DNA of 64,000 bases, taken from Shewanella sp. HN-41 (GTDB taxonomy: Bacteria; Pseudomonadota; Gammaproteobacteria; Enterobacterales; Shewanellaceae). The translations under genes were made by a program, and so were the position numbers. Below, piece by piece: positions 47,083 to 55,662 of this stretch (the first letter of the stretch is position 1; every line of letters starts with the position of its first letter). Under the pieces are notes generated by a model. It was not told where the DNA came from and made no database searches. It saw only the letters and a list, made by a program, of their open reading frames with translations. The stretch lies in the NCBI RefSeq assembly GCF_000217915.1, contig NZ_AFOZ01000014.1:558001-622000 (forward strand), written 5' to 3'.

Positions 47083-47119
47083 CACAGGGTGTGAAAGTAC
47101 CTCCACAGGGTGTGGAGGT
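47083..47119. promoter_or_regulatory. Tandem 11-bp repeats upstream of alpA
   Basis: CACAGGGTGTG occurs at 47083-47093 and 47104-47114, exactly 21 bp apart (two helical turns). The second lies in a 9-bp inverted repeat ACCTCCACA / TGTGGAGGT (47099-47119). Likely operator for the control of alpA or of the gene on the other side. Confidence 0.6.
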
Positions 47120-47133
47120 GATTTCTCGGAGTT

Positions 47134-48541
47134 TTATCCTCTACCACAATCCCTTTGGGTATCACTTTCATGTTGCCAATTAACTGATTCTTTAATCATT
47201 TGTTCGTAGCTAAAAATAATTGAAGGGTCAACAGTTTTTCTTATGTGATCCAGTGACGTTCTGGCACATATTCCGAGTCTGTATTGTCTGCCATCTATCG
47301 GGAGTGACTCGCATTTGGAATTAGAGTTTTTTTTTCTTTTCTTCTATGCATTGAGTGAAGATGAAACCTAAACTGTAAGCTCTTATAAAAATGAAATCGC
47401 CATGATAAAGAGCAAAATCACTCCTCAAAAACTCGAAGTAGTCATCCAGCTTTACCGAAAAATCTTGAATGTCACTTTCTGAGTCCTGTGATATTTTGAC
47501 TAAGTTTGCTGTTTTTTTTAATAAAGTATCATAGGTGACTTTTGCTTCAGAGTACCTAATATCTTTCCATTTTAGACTTTGTTCATATATGTATTGATAA
47601 TAGCCAATTACAACAACAATTCCTCCTGCTAATCCGCTCAAGATCCAGTTCTTTAATAATGAAGGTTTATTTTTTTGTTGGCATTTTTTTGTTTCATTTA
47701 AGTATTTTCGTATCCATGTTTCGATTGTTCTTGGTGCTTGGTAATCACTTGTAAAACGATATCCAACCGATTGACCAAATTCTGCTACTTGAAAAACGAT
47801 TGCTTGTGAGGCTTGATGCGGATTTTTGAAGTTTCCTGATAGATAGAGCTGTATTGCGAAGGCTTTAACTTTATCGGATTTTTCATATCGCTTGTTTCGT
47901 CCTGATTTTCCTGCTTGAGATGATGCTTCAATATGTCCTTTATTTTTTGTTAGGTCAGTTTGAAGTGATTGATAACTTTCGTTTTCAATGACCAATACGT
48001 GCTGTGCAAAAAGGCGACTTAGTAGATTGGCTGCTTTGGTCATTCCAGCCATGTGGCACGCCATCATAGCTTGCATAAACTCAGCTATGGCCTCTGGTTG
48101 ACTGTTGAGTAAGTTTATTAATACAGCTTCATCTTCATCACTAGTGTCCGATGACAGCGGAAAATCGGCATTTGCGAACCTTCGTACATAATTCATATCG
48201 ATCTGAGATTCATTGCTCGATGATGAAGATAGCATTTCAATAAATAGCTCCACCATTTTCTGCTGTTCTTCACTAAGGATTTTTTGACTGTCTGGAATTT
48301 TTGCCAGCTCTTTTGCGACCGTATCTTCAGTTGTGCCTTTGGGGAGTTTGCTGGATAGTTCAGAGGGTGAAGTTATGGCACGAAATACCTCATCCATATC
48401 TTCGAACATTTTGTCTTTATCTGGAGAGTTTGGGAGGGCGGTAAGGACTTTCAAAAATTCGGGTGGCTCGGAAATTGAGTATTGTTCGATGATCCCTTCG
48501 AGTGTTTGAGTGAACTTTTCTTGCGATGAAGTTTCCGTCAT
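47134..48541 (-). CDS. Island membrane protein, reading continues through a -1 shift at A9
   Basis: The zero frame runs from an ATG at 48541 (AGGGGA upstream) to a stop at 47321, 406 residues. The N-terminal half is acidic and helical, a basic segment (AGKSGRNKRYEKSDKVKAF) starts a probable DNA- or partner-binding part, and one transmembrane segment follows (ILSGLAGGIVVVIGYYQYIY). Just before the stop lies A9 (T9 on the plus strand, 47327-47335). In the -1 frame 64 more codons are open (NSNSKCESLPIDGRQYRLGI, then CARTSLDHIRK) to 47134, with no start of their own. So the full product may have about 469 residues by slippage, or a base is missing. Family unknown. Confidence 0.65.
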
Positions 48542-48675
48542 AAAGCTATTTCCCCTGTTCGTTAACTCATAGGGAAAAGTATTAGAAAGAGTGTTAATTG
48601 TCCATAACTGAGATGAACAGGGCAAAACGGGGATTTTTGAAAATGTTACGAAAAAAAATTCTAAAAAACGTCATT

Positions 48676-48706
48676 CCTATGGCGGCACATAGGCGGCACA
48701 GGATTT
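48676..48706. repeat. Right arm-type repeat of the island
   Basis: Matches 40238-40268 with one mismatch (C for T), same orientation, 46 bases inside the tRNA end. It has the same tandem GGCGGCACA pair. Confidence 0.75.
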
Positions 48707-48752
48707 TTCAATTTTCGTAAATTATTGAATTTTATAGATAAAAAGTGACTTA

Positions 48753-48767
48753 TGGTCTCTCCACAGG
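48753..48767. repeat. Island attachment repeat, right end (in tRNA 3' end)
   Basis: TGGTCTCTCCACAGG, identical to 40099-40113. It is the 3' terminal 15 bases of the tRNA-Arg gene, including CCA. Confidence 0.88.
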
Positions 48768-48828
48768 GACTCGAACCCCGATCGGCCGCTTAGGAGGCGG
48801 CTGCTCTATCCTGTTGAGCTATGGAGAG
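48753..48828 (-). tRNA. tRNA-Arg (anticodon CCT)
   Basis: 76 bases on the minus strand. Acceptor stem CTCTCCA pairs with TGGAGAG, discriminator A, encoded CCA. D-stem GCTC/GAGC. Anticodon stem GCCGC/GCGGC with loop CTCCTAA, anticodon CCT. T-arm CGGGG-TTCGAGT-CCCTG with one G-T pair. It reads AGG codons. Its 3' end is the insertion site of the island to its left, and the gene is rebuilt intact by it. Confidence 0.97.
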
Positions 48829-48883
48829 ACGACAGTGATTATACTGGTTTTATCTCTGATTAAAAGGCTTATGATTTAATTGG

Positions 48884-50050
48884 TTAAATCTTAAGCGCGA
48901 TGTCGTTTATCTGTACATTGTAAGCCGCATTTTGGTCTACGAGCACGGCGGTTGCACTTTCTTCACTCACTTGTTCAATTTTTACTGTGGCGCGGCTTTT
49001 AGTTGCAATGGCGCGCATTTCATTGAGTCGGTCGGGTAAGTTTTGCTGCAAAACGACCTGGAACTTATCCCCCACACGAATGCCGTGTCTGCGGCCTAAG
49101 TTTAAGATGATCCTATCGGCTTGGCGGCTGACGACTTGACCGAGTAGCGGCCGGCAATTGAGCGTGTTGTCCAGATCTCGAGTTGCCTCTTGCATTAACA
49201 GGTTGATATTCCTGCCATAGGCGGAGCGCCAGAATTGATCGCTGTTAGGGGATACTATGGCCTGTTCTTCAAATTCCCAGGGAGCGGAAGTGCTATAGGT
49301 TTTGCTCCAGACAGTTTCTCCGCTGATCCCGTGGTAGAGGCTGAGCTTAAACTGGAATTGTCTCTGTGGGGCTTCATCCCACAGCCCCATAAAGGTGGAC
49401 TGTGTAGGTTCTATTGATATATCAATGATTTGCTGTAGCAATATATACTGGCTGTCGGTGATTTCACTTAACCAGCTTGGCAGTCGATAACCGCGGATGT
49501 CGGTTAATTCTTGGTTGATGTCGAGTCTTTCGGTGACATGCAGATGGGTAAAACTGGTGGAGGAATAGCCATCGATGCTATTGCCTAGCTTCTCTGAGAT
49601 CGCTTCTTCAAACCCTGATAGTTGACCATACCTTAGCTGTGTCCGATCTTTAATTTGCGCTTGAGGGATGAGAATTGCCGCCTTGAGTTGTCCGGCGGAA
49701 CATTGCTGGGTCGGGTCATCATTTAAATCGAGTCTGAGTGAGACATAGATTTTGTTGCCTTGGATGCGCTCACTCACCAGTTGAATGCTGATGGCCTGTG
49801 CATAGCGGTTTATCGCGAAGTTATTCTGTGTCAGGTTACCGTTCGAGGTTTGCTGCTGACTGGAAATTTGAATGCCAGTGCTGAGGGTGGCATAGCTTAT
49901 CGCTTGGTTAATGGCTTCTTCCCTTGCTTGGGCAATATTACTGTTGGTGATTAAAGCCTCACCACTGGCTTCAACCCATTCTGCTTTTGCAGGCATAGAG
50001 AGCAATGCAAGGCTCCACATAATGTACGAAGCGGATCTTAATATGTGCAT
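48884..50050 (-). CDS. flgT: Flagellar assembly protein FlgT
   Basis: A 388-residue periplasmic protein of the H-ring, which surrounds the LP-ring in sodium-type and related polar flagella of Vibrio and Shewanella. A signal peptide ends SMPAKAEW. The N-terminal domain has ASGEALITNSNIAQAREEAINQA-type sequence (quoted in part), and the C-terminus has an LGRRHGIRVGDKFQVV segment followed by AVLVDQNAAYNVQINDIA. The ATG at 50050 is preceded by AAGGA; a TTG at 50053 opens the frame. Divergent from flgO-flgP. Confidence 0.93.
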   Translation of the reverse strand: MHILRSASYIMWSLALLSMPAKAEWVEASGEALITNSNIAQAREEAINQAISYATLSTGIQISSQQQTSNGNLTQNNFAINRYAQAISIQLVSERIQGNKIYVSLRLDLNDDPTQQCSAGQLKAAILIPQAQIKDRTQLRYGQLSGFEEAISEKLGNSIDGYSSTSFTHLHVTERLDINQELTDIRGYRLPSWLSEITDSQYILLQQIIDISIEPTQSTFMGLWDEAPQRQFQFKLSLYHGISGETVWSKTYSTSAPWEFEEQAIVSPNSDQFWRSAYGRNINLLMQEATRDLDNTLNCRPLLGQVVSRQADRIILNLGRRHGIRVGDKFQVVLQQNLPDRLNEMRAIATKSRATVKIEQVSEESATAVLVDQNAAYNVQINDIALKI

Positions 50051-50093
50051 CAATGAGTCCTTAACGCTGTGTTGCTGTCAATGATCAGGATAA

Positions 50094-50107
50094 GTCAGTT
50101 TACTGAC
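50094..50107. promoter_or_regulatory. Palindrome in the flgT / flgO divergent region
   Basis: GTCAGTTTACTGAC, a 14-bp perfect palindrome between two divergent flagellar genes. Possible operator; no known consensus matched. Confidence 0.35.
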
Positions 50108-50244
50108 ATTTCCTCTTATCTACCGCTAAAGCAAATTCTGTGCCTTATTCGATGGGAACTTTAGATAAAGTTTTCACTGTTTTTGTCGATAAAGAGCCTA
50201 TACATCGACTATTTCAGTGCAATGTTCAGATCAGCGCTTCGCTT

Positions 50245-50260
50245 TGGTCTGAAATTTGCA
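50245..50260 (+). promoter_or_regulatory. Candidate sigma54 promoter for flgO-flgP
   Basis: TGGTCTGAAATTTGCA keeps the -24 GG and -12 GC at the right spacing but differs from the consensus in the TGGCAC part. It lies 65 bases before the flgO start. Confidence 0.45.
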
Positions 50261-50325
50261 GTTTTTTATGGCAGAAACCTGTGAGTCATACAATTGTCGA
50301 TATTTCTATAAATGAGGTAGACCCA

Positions 50326-50958
50326 ATGCTAAAGCAAGTGATCATTCCCCTAACTCTACTCCTGTTAGGTGGATGCGTAACTCAGCCCGTTGCGCCACCG
50401 AAACCTAGCTTAGTGGATGGCAATGGTTTACCGCCAACGGCGATGATCAATCATTTATCCCAACGAATAGTCACTGAATTGGTTAAGCAAAATGATGCAT
50501 TGCGTTCCGATCAGCCCATAGTTGTCACGACTCCCGTTTTAGTGGGGGATATGAGCAGTACTAATGCACTAGCGCAGCAGTTACAACAAGGGCTAATGAC
50601 ATCCTTGCATCAGTTTCAATTCAATGTGGTGGATTTAAATTTGGGTGATGGACTGCGGGTGACTGCGGATGGAGACTTCATCTTGACGCGGGACTGGCAA
50701 AAATTGTCGACAAATCTTCCCGTTGAGCATCTTCTGGTGTCTACCATGAGCCCCACAACGAATGGTATGGCGATTAATGCTCGTATTGTGAGTTTGAGTA
50801 ATAACCGTGTGGTTTCAGCTTCACAGACTTTTGTGACGCAAAAAGAGCTTGCCAATTATATGCAGTTATCGGAGCAAGTGATTTCACAGGATGGCATCTT
50901 ATATCGTCAGGCGGGTCCTGGCATGAATGAAGTGCGTGTGTTAGGAGATGGAAAATGA
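50326..50958 (+). CDS. flgO: Flagellar outer-membrane lipoprotein FlgO
   Basis: A 210-residue lipoprotein with the lipobox LLGGC (Cys at about residue 17). The FlgO domain covers about 40-180 (QRIVTELVKQNDALRSDQPI, then PVEHLLVSTMSP and INARIVSLSNNRVVSASQ). FlgO, FlgP and FlgT stabilise the polar flagellum at the outer membrane. The frame is open from 50140, but GAGGT lies 8 bases before the ATG at 50326 and the signal begins there. The stop overlaps the flgP start in ATGA. Confidence 0.93.
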   Translation: MLKQVIIPLTLLLLGGCVTQPVAPPKPSLVDGNGLPPTAMINHLSQRIVTELVKQNDALRSDQPIVVTTPVLVGDMSSTNALAQQLQQGLMTSLHQFQFNVVDLNLGDGLRVTADGDFILTRDWQKLSTNLPVEHLLVSTMSPTTNGMAINARIVSLSNNRVVSASQTFVTQKELANYMQLSEQVISQDGILYRQAGPGMNEVRVLGDGK

Positions 50959-51404
50959 AACGCTACCTATTACTTGCCATGGTGCTGTTTATTGGCGGCT
51001 GTGCAACCCAAGATAAGTATGTACAGTGGGAAGATGTACCGCCTCCTACTTTCCCTAAGTTAACCGCTATTGGTTATGCGCCATTGGCGACTCAACCTGC
51101 GAAGGAACAGTCACAAAAAGTACTGATGGCGATGCAAGCTTCTAAAATTGTCGCTTATCGTGAATTAGCCGAACAAGTCTATGGTCAGAAGATCACCGCT
51201 AACAGCAGCGTGAGTGATTGGATGTTGACGGACGATAATGTTAAAGCGTCGGTTTCTGGAGTGATCCGTGGTGCGCGAGTCGTAAAGAGTTATCCCGCGG
51301 GTGATCATTATGTTACTGAGTTAGAACTTGATTTTGCTAAGGTATGGCAGTTGTATCAGCAACAGAGCCGTCCACAGCGGATAAAAGAAGTGACTTACTT
51401 TTAG
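50955..51404 (+). CDS. flgP: Flagellar lipoprotein FlgP (LPP20 family)
   Basis: A 149-residue lipoprotein with lipobox FIGGC (Cys about residue 16). The body has AMQASKIVAYRELAEQVYGQ and VSGVIRGARVVKSYPAGDHYVTELELD, the LPP20-type fold. It is required for a stable outer-membrane-associated flagellar structure in Vibrio. The ATG overlaps the flgO stop, so translation is coupled. A terminator follows. Confidence 0.94.
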   Translation: MKRYLLLAMVLFIGGCATQDKYVQWEDVPPPTFPKLTAIGYAPLATQPAKEQSQKVLMAMQASKIVAYRELAEQVYGQKITANSSVSDWMLTDDNVKASVSGVIRGARVVKSYPAGDHYVTELELDFAKVWQLYQQQSRPQRIKEVTYF

Positions 51405-51428
51405 TTAAAATGACAGTACGGTCATGAG

Positions 51429-51459
51429 AGAAAAGCCGCACATTTGTGCGGCTTTTCTT
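51429..51459. terminator. Bidirectional terminator between flgP and flgN
   Basis: AGAAAAGCCGCACA and TGTGCGGCTTTTCT form a long perfect stem with A- and T-runs on both sides, so it can end flgOP (plus) and flgMN (minus) transcripts. Confidence 0.9.
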
Positions 51460-51505
51460 TGGCATTAACCGTGGGAATATTTCAAAGAATGTTGGAAAGG
51501 CGGTG

Positions 51506-51931
51506 TCATGCCTTTAAGTCATTGCCTAAACTCGAAATGGTCGAGGTTTTTCCTTTATCGTTATAGGTTAGGCTAGTGGCATTTCGGCTGGCCTGTAGCG
51601 CTTGGGCGAAACGATTTAGGCTAGCTAAATTCATTTCAATCAGGCTTGCATTTTGGGCGTTTAATTCTTTGCATTCAGCCAAGGCTTCTTTAACTGCGGC
51701 CATTTTATGGGAAAGCTCCCTCTGCTGAGTCAGCAGGGGTTTATCGCTGTGCTGGGCGATAAGGTTATCGTTTGCTTGAAGGTCCTTAAGGCAGAGGGAC
51801 TTTTCAGCTGCAAGCGACAATAGCAAATCGGCGTTTTGGTCAACCAAAGCGCCTTTTTCCTTGAGTATTATTTGTTTAAGAACAGCCAAATGGGCGTGTT
51901 GTAAATCAACCAGTTTAGCTATTTCAGTCAT
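51506..51931 (-). CDS. flgN: Flagellar export chaperone FlgN
   Basis: A 141-residue, fully helical protein (coiled coil over about 20-125: LKQIILKEKGALVDQNADLL). FlgN binds the hook-associated proteins FlgK and FlgL in the cytoplasm before export. It starts 2 bases after flgM and shares its sigma28 promoter. The length and position fit; the family is weakly conserved. Confidence 0.9.
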   Translation of the reverse strand: MTEIAKLVDLQHAHLAVLKQIILKEKGALVDQNADLLLSLAAEKSLCLKDLQANDNLIAQHSDKPLLTQQRELSHKMAAVKEALAECKELNAQNASLIEMNLASLNRFAQALQASRNATSLTYNDKGKTSTISSLGNDLKA

Positions 51932-51933
51932 AG

Positions 51934-52257
51934 TTACTCTTTATTAAGGTCATTTAACTCAGCTTCAAAGCTGGCAATATTAGCAGCTAATTTTTCGGGA
52001 TCGATTTTATAGCGGCCTTCGGCAATGGCTTGTTTAATTTCGGCCACTTTCTTTTGGTCGACTTCAGGTAGGCTTGCCATTTTAGTCTGAGCTCCTTGTA
52101 ATTGCTGAGCTTGAGCTGTAATGACAACTGAGTCGCTTCTTTGTGGTGGTGAAGATTTAGCCGCCACTTGTGCAGACTGTTCGCTGCTTGTCTTTGTTGC
52201 TCCTGAACGCACTTGTGAAGTGGTTCCGGTGTTGAGTTTGCTAATATCAATTGCCAT
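51934..52257 (-). CDS. flgM: Anti-sigma28 factor FlgM
   Basis: A 107-residue protein beginning MAIDISKLNT with a disordered, Ser/Gln-rich N-terminal half and the conserved helical C-terminal part (VAEIKQAIAEGRYKIDPEKLAANI), which binds FliA. It is exported through the hook to release sigma28. The gene is preceded by a near-perfect sigma28 promoter, giving the standard feedback loop, and is followed by flgN. Confidence 0.95.
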   Translation of the reverse strand: MAIDISKLNTGTTSQVRSGATKTSSEQSAQVAAKSSPPQRSDSVVITAQAQQLQGAQTKMASLPEVDQKKVAEIKQAIAEGRYKIDPEKLAANIASFEAELNDLNKE

Positions 52258-52298
52258 GTTAGGCTCCAGCGTCGGGTATACGGGATTTCTTAACTGGG

Positions 52299-52325
52299 GT
52301 ATCGGCAGCTTACAGAAAAGCTTTA
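52299..52325 (-). promoter_or_regulatory. Sigma28 (FliA) promoter of flgM-flgN
   Basis: On the minus strand TAAAGCTT (52318-52325), an 11-base spacer, then GCCGATAC (52299-52306). The consensus is TAAAGTTT-N11-GCCGATAA. It is 41 bases before the flgM ATG. Confidence 0.88.
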
Positions 52326-52332
52326 GCGTATT

Positions 52333-53040
52333 TTACATTCTAACTTCAACTTCGCCAATGCCTATGACTATAGCATCTAATTCTTTGTTTGAACTGCTAT
52401 TTTTAACTCTTATTTGATCACCTTTATTGCCATCCTGCAGGGCTTCTCCCATGGTTTTTAATACCAAAGAACTAGAGCGTGCATAAATAGAGACGGCATC
52501 ATTTTTACAAACAAAGCAAAGATTATTGGCAAAGATAGGATAATTTTTGGCAACTCGGCGCTTAACGCGCACCCCGGAAAGTTGGCTTGGGTCATCAAAT
52601 TGCATTCCACGTAAACTATTTTGATCTACATATTGCACCTCAATTTGATTTGGGGTGATGAGCTCCCCTGGTGCCAAAGTCTCCGTTGCAACGACGACTG
52701 GGAATAAAATATCCACGCGAACCGAGATAAAGATTTGCCAAGGATAGGCAAGATCCGGCGTATCACAACTCACTTTGATTGTATTGTTCCGGTTGATCTC
52801 ACGCTCCGTTGCCATTTCGACTTTTATCGGGGTGTTGCATTGTGACGGTAACATCCGGGCATCAATCGCTTGGGGGGCGATATTCACTCTTGCATTGTCG
52901 GGTGGTGATATTTTTTCACGAATAAGTGCTTTAGCTAATTCGGATATCGCCGATATGGTGGGCACAACGGGCTCTGCCCATGCGGTTGTTGGCATTAACG
53001 TGGCGATAAGACTCAAAAAACAGACTAAATTTACTTTCAT
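52333..53040 (-). CDS. flgA: Flagellar P-ring assembly chaperone FlgA
   Basis: A 235-residue periplasmic chaperone for FlgI polymerisation. A signal peptide ends TTAWAEP (about residue 23). The SAF domain is at about 110-175 (VVVATETLAPGELITPNQIE) followed by the C-terminal domain ending with MGEALQDGNKGDQIRVKNSS. Its stop is 75 bases upstream of flgM, which has its own sigma28 promoter in the gap. Divergent from cheV. Confidence 0.94.
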   Translation of the reverse strand: MKVNLVCFLSLIATLMPTTAWAEPVVPTISAISELAKALIREKISPPDNARVNIAPQAIDARMLPSQCNTPIKVEMATEREINRNNTIKVSCDTPDLAYPWQIFISVRVDILFPVVVATETLAPGELITPNQIEVQYVDQNSLRGMQFDDPSQLSGVRVKRRVAKNYPIFANNLCFVCKNDAVSIYARSSSLVLKTMGEALQDGNKGDQIRVKNSSSNKELDAIVIGIGEVEVRM

Positions 53041-53245
53041 AATGAAGAGACTAGCTTGTAACGCCAGAATGCACCTATACTTTTACCAAGCTCGAAGCTG
53101 ATGATACCTGTTTAATCTAGGGATCGGTGTCAGAAGTTTGACTCAGGTTCGACTGTATTTATCGATAATAAGATGTAAGCAATTAATATGCCTATACTCA
53201 AATGAGTCTTAGGGACGTACATAAACAGAGCAACAAGGCAGAGTT

Positions 53246-54166
53246 ATGTCGAGTATTCTTGATTCAGTCAATAAACGAACCCAGCTCGTTGGTCAAAACC
53301 GTTTAGAACTTTTGTTATTTAAGTTAAATGGCCGTCAACGGTTCGGAATTAACGTGTTTAAGGTGAAAGAAGTCTTGCAGTGCCCGCCACTGACCGCTTT
53401 GCCTAAACTTAATCCCTATGTTAAAGGCGTCGCTCATATCCGTGGAACCACCATTTCTGTGATCGATTTGAGTGCTGCCACCGGGGGACGTCCACTCGCC
53501 AATACGGAAAATTGTTTCATTATTATTTCTGAATATAACCGCAGTGTTCAGGGTTTTTTGGTCAGTTCGGTTGAGCGCATCATCAATATGAACTGGGAGG
53601 CCATTATGCCGCCGCCCCAGGGAGCTGGCCGTTACTCTTATCTAACGGCTGTGACTGAGATTGAAGGTGAACTTGTTGAAATTCTTGATGTAGAAAAAAT
53701 ATTAGATGAAATTTCACCCGTCAAAACGGCGATCAGTGATGAAGTTAATGAGCAATTAACCCTAGATAGAACACAGCACTATCATATTATGGTTATCGAT
53801 GATTCGGCTGTTGCACGTAAGCAAATTATTCGTTCACTAGAATCATTGAATCTACAAATCGACACGGCAAAAGATGGCCGCGAAGCCTTGGATAAGTTAA
53901 AAGCCATAGCGAGTGAAATGAATAATGTGGCGGATGAGATCCCGCTGATTATTTCAGATATTGAAATGCCTGAAATGGATGGTTACACCTTAACCGCCGA
54001 AATTCGAGATGATCCTAAACTCAAAAATATCAAAGTGGTACTACATACCTCTTTAAGTGGGGTGTTCAATCAAGCAATGGTGCAGAAAGTGGGGGCCAAT
54101 GACTTTATTGCGAAGTTTAACCCTGATGAGCTAGCTGCGGCAGTGAACAAACATCTAAGTTTGTAA
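53246..54166 (+). CDS. cheV: Chemotaxis adaptor CheV (CheW-receiver)
   Basis: A 306-residue protein. The CheW-like domain (about 18-155) begins NRLELLLFKLNGRQRFGINVFK and links receptors to CheA. The receiver domain (about 178-305) has VIDDSAVARK with the acidic pair and LIISDIEMPEMDG, whose first Asp is the phosphorylation site; Lys in IAKF closes the site. It lies between flgA and cheR, a usual place for it in polar-flagellated gammaproteobacteria. Confidence 0.96.
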   Translation: MSSILDSVNKRTQLVGQNRLELLLFKLNGRQRFGINVFKVKEVLQCPPLTALPKLNPYVKGVAHIRGTTISVIDLSAATGGRPLANTENCFIIISEYNRSVQGFLVSSVERIINMNWEAIMPPPQGAGRYSYLTAVTEIEGELVEILDVEKILDEISPVKTAISDEVNEQLTLDRTQHYHIMVIDDSAVARKQIIRSLESLNLQIDTAKDGREALDKLKAIASEMNNVADEIPLIISDIEMPEMDGYTLTAEIRDDPKLKNIKVVLHTSLSGVFNQAMVQKVGANDFIAKFNPDELAAAVNKHLSL

Positions 54167-54271
54167 GTGATTGAGTATGGGTTAGTGTGTAGTTGAGCTT
54201 TACGCTATAATCTAGCCCTTATAACATGATGGTTTTGCACTTATTTTGGTGCTAGCTATAGGATTTAGGAC

Positions 54272-55111
54272 GTGAATGTGCCAAATAAATCACTTGCTGA
54301 GGCTGAATATAATCAATTTAGGTTGTTCCTAGAACAACACAGCGGCATCGTACTGGGTGAAAATAAGCAATACCTAGTGCGCAGCCGTCTTGCTCCTTTG
54401 ATGGGAAAATATAATCTTCCATCTTTGTCCGATGTGGTGAAACATTCGATGAAGCCAACGGAGCGCGCATTGAGGGCCGAGGTGATTGATGCGATGACAA
54501 CTAATGAAACCCTATGGTTTCGTGACCGTTATCCATTCGAATTGCTGAATAATGTACTACTGCCCGAATACAGCCGTTTAGGTCGACCATTAAAAATCTG
54601 GTCTGCGGCTTGTTCATCTGGACAAGAACCTTATTCGTTGGCTATGACGATTTTGGAATACCAGCAAAAAAAACCAGGAGCACTTGCAGGTGGCGCTGCA
54701 ATTCAAGCGACCGATTTATCCCCTTCCATGCTAGAGCGCTGTAAGAATGCGGAATATGATAGTCTCGCCTTAGCCCGTGGATTATCAGAGGAACGTAAAC
54801 GTCAGTTTTTTGATCCCCTGCCTTCTGGCAATATGAAACTCAAAGACAATGTTAAGCGTTTAGTTAACTTTAGGGCCCATAACTTGCTTGAGAGTTATAC
54901 CTTGCTTGGCAAGTTTGACATTATTTTTTGCCGCAATGTGCTGATCTACTTTGCTCCAGAGGCAAAAGCAAAAATTTTGCGGCAATTTGCTGCCGCTTTA
55001 AACCCTAAGGGCATTCTCTTTTTGGGGGCTTCTGAGTCGATTGCTGGATTAACGGATGAATTTGATATGGTCCGCTGTAATCCGGGTATTTATTATCAAA
55101 AGAAAACCTAA
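54272..55111 (+). CDS. cheR: Chemotaxis protein methyltransferase CheR
   Basis: Methylates glutamates on chemoreceptors with S-adenosylmethionine. It has 279 residues. The N-terminal helical domain (about 8-80) is followed by the SAM domain with WSAACSSGQEPYSLAM, QATDLSPSMLERC and the IIFCRNVLIYF motif. Start is a GTG (54272, or the GTG at 54278 with better spacing from AGGA). A terminator follows, before the sigma54 promoter of flgB. Confidence 0.96.
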   Translation: MNVPNKSLAEAEYNQFRLFLEQHSGIVLGENKQYLVRSRLAPLMGKYNLPSLSDVVKHSMKPTERALRAEVIDAMTTNETLWFRDRYPFELLNNVLLPEYSRLGRPLKIWSAACSSGQEPYSLAMTILEYQQKKPGALAGGAAIQATDLSPSMLERCKNAEYDSLALARGLSEERKRQFFDPLPSGNMKLKDNVKRLVNFRAHNLLESYTLLGKFDIIFCRNVLIYFAPEAKAKILRQFAAALNPKGILFLGASESIAGLTDEFDMVRCNPGIYYQKKT

Positions 55112-55125
55112 CATATTAACTTAAT

Positions 55126-55159
55126 TAAAAAATTACCGGCATCTGTCGGTAATTTTTTA
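55126..55159 (+). terminator. Intrinsic terminator after cheR
   Basis: AAAAATTACCG and CGGTAATTTTT form a stem around a short loop, then T-run. Confidence 0.85.
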
Positions 55160-55205
55160 TGCCTCTGTTTACCATTATCACCGTTTACCTTTGTTTTTGT
55201 TATTT

Positions 55206-55221
55206 TGGCACATGAATTGCT
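55206..55221 (+). promoter_or_regulatory. Sigma54 promoter of flgBCDE
   Basis: TGGCACATGAATTGCT, an exact fit to TGGCAC-N5-TTGCT, 35 bases before the flgB ATG. Activated in polar flagella by FlrC-type regulators. Confidence 0.92.
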
Positions 55222-55255
55222 TTATTCCCATGAGTGACACGATGGAGGCAATTTT

Positions 55256-55660
55256 ATGGCGATCAACTTTGACAAGGCACTGGGTGTGCATCAATTCACT
55301 TTAGGTATACGTGCAGAACGTGCCGAAGTGATTTCAAGTAATATCGCAAATGCTGATACGCCACATTATAAAGCCCGCGATGTCGATTTTTCTGCAGCAA
55401 TGCAAGTCGCCCGTAGCCAGCAGCAACAGCGAAATAGTCTAGAAATGACACCGAGCGAGCAGCACTTTGGCCTAGCTGAATTGACTGGGCAGTATGTTAA
55501 GTTTCGTGTTCCTAATCAACCCGATACCGGTGATGGCAATACTGTCGATATTCAGCAAGAGCAATCGGCATTTATGCAAAATGCCCTCGAGTATCAAATG
55601 TCATTGGGGTTTCTTGACAGCAAATTTAGCGGCATGAAAAAGGCACTGAGAGGGGATTAA
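55256..55660 (+). CDS. flgB: Flagellar rod protein FlgB
   Basis: Proximal rod subunit. It has 134 residues with the flagellar rod N-terminal motif ([29 protein letters not shown] in parts) and the C-terminal export/assembly helix ([22 protein letters not shown]). A GATGGAGG ribosome site precedes the ATG. First gene after the sigma54 promoter; flgC begins 2 bases after its stop. Confidence 0.96.
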   Translation: MAINFDKALGVHQFTLGIRAERAEVISSNIANADTPHYKARDVDFSAAMQVARSQQQQRNSLEMTPSEQHFGLAELTGQYVKFRVPNQPDTGDGNTVDIQQEQSAFMQNALEYQMSLGFLDSKFSGMKKALRGD

Positions 55661-55662
55661 TC

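Noticed and set aside
52700..53245. Sigma54 promoter for flgA or cheV in their divergent region
   Set aside because: TGG...GC pairs exist, but the GG-GC spacing is 8 or 13 instead of 10 bases.
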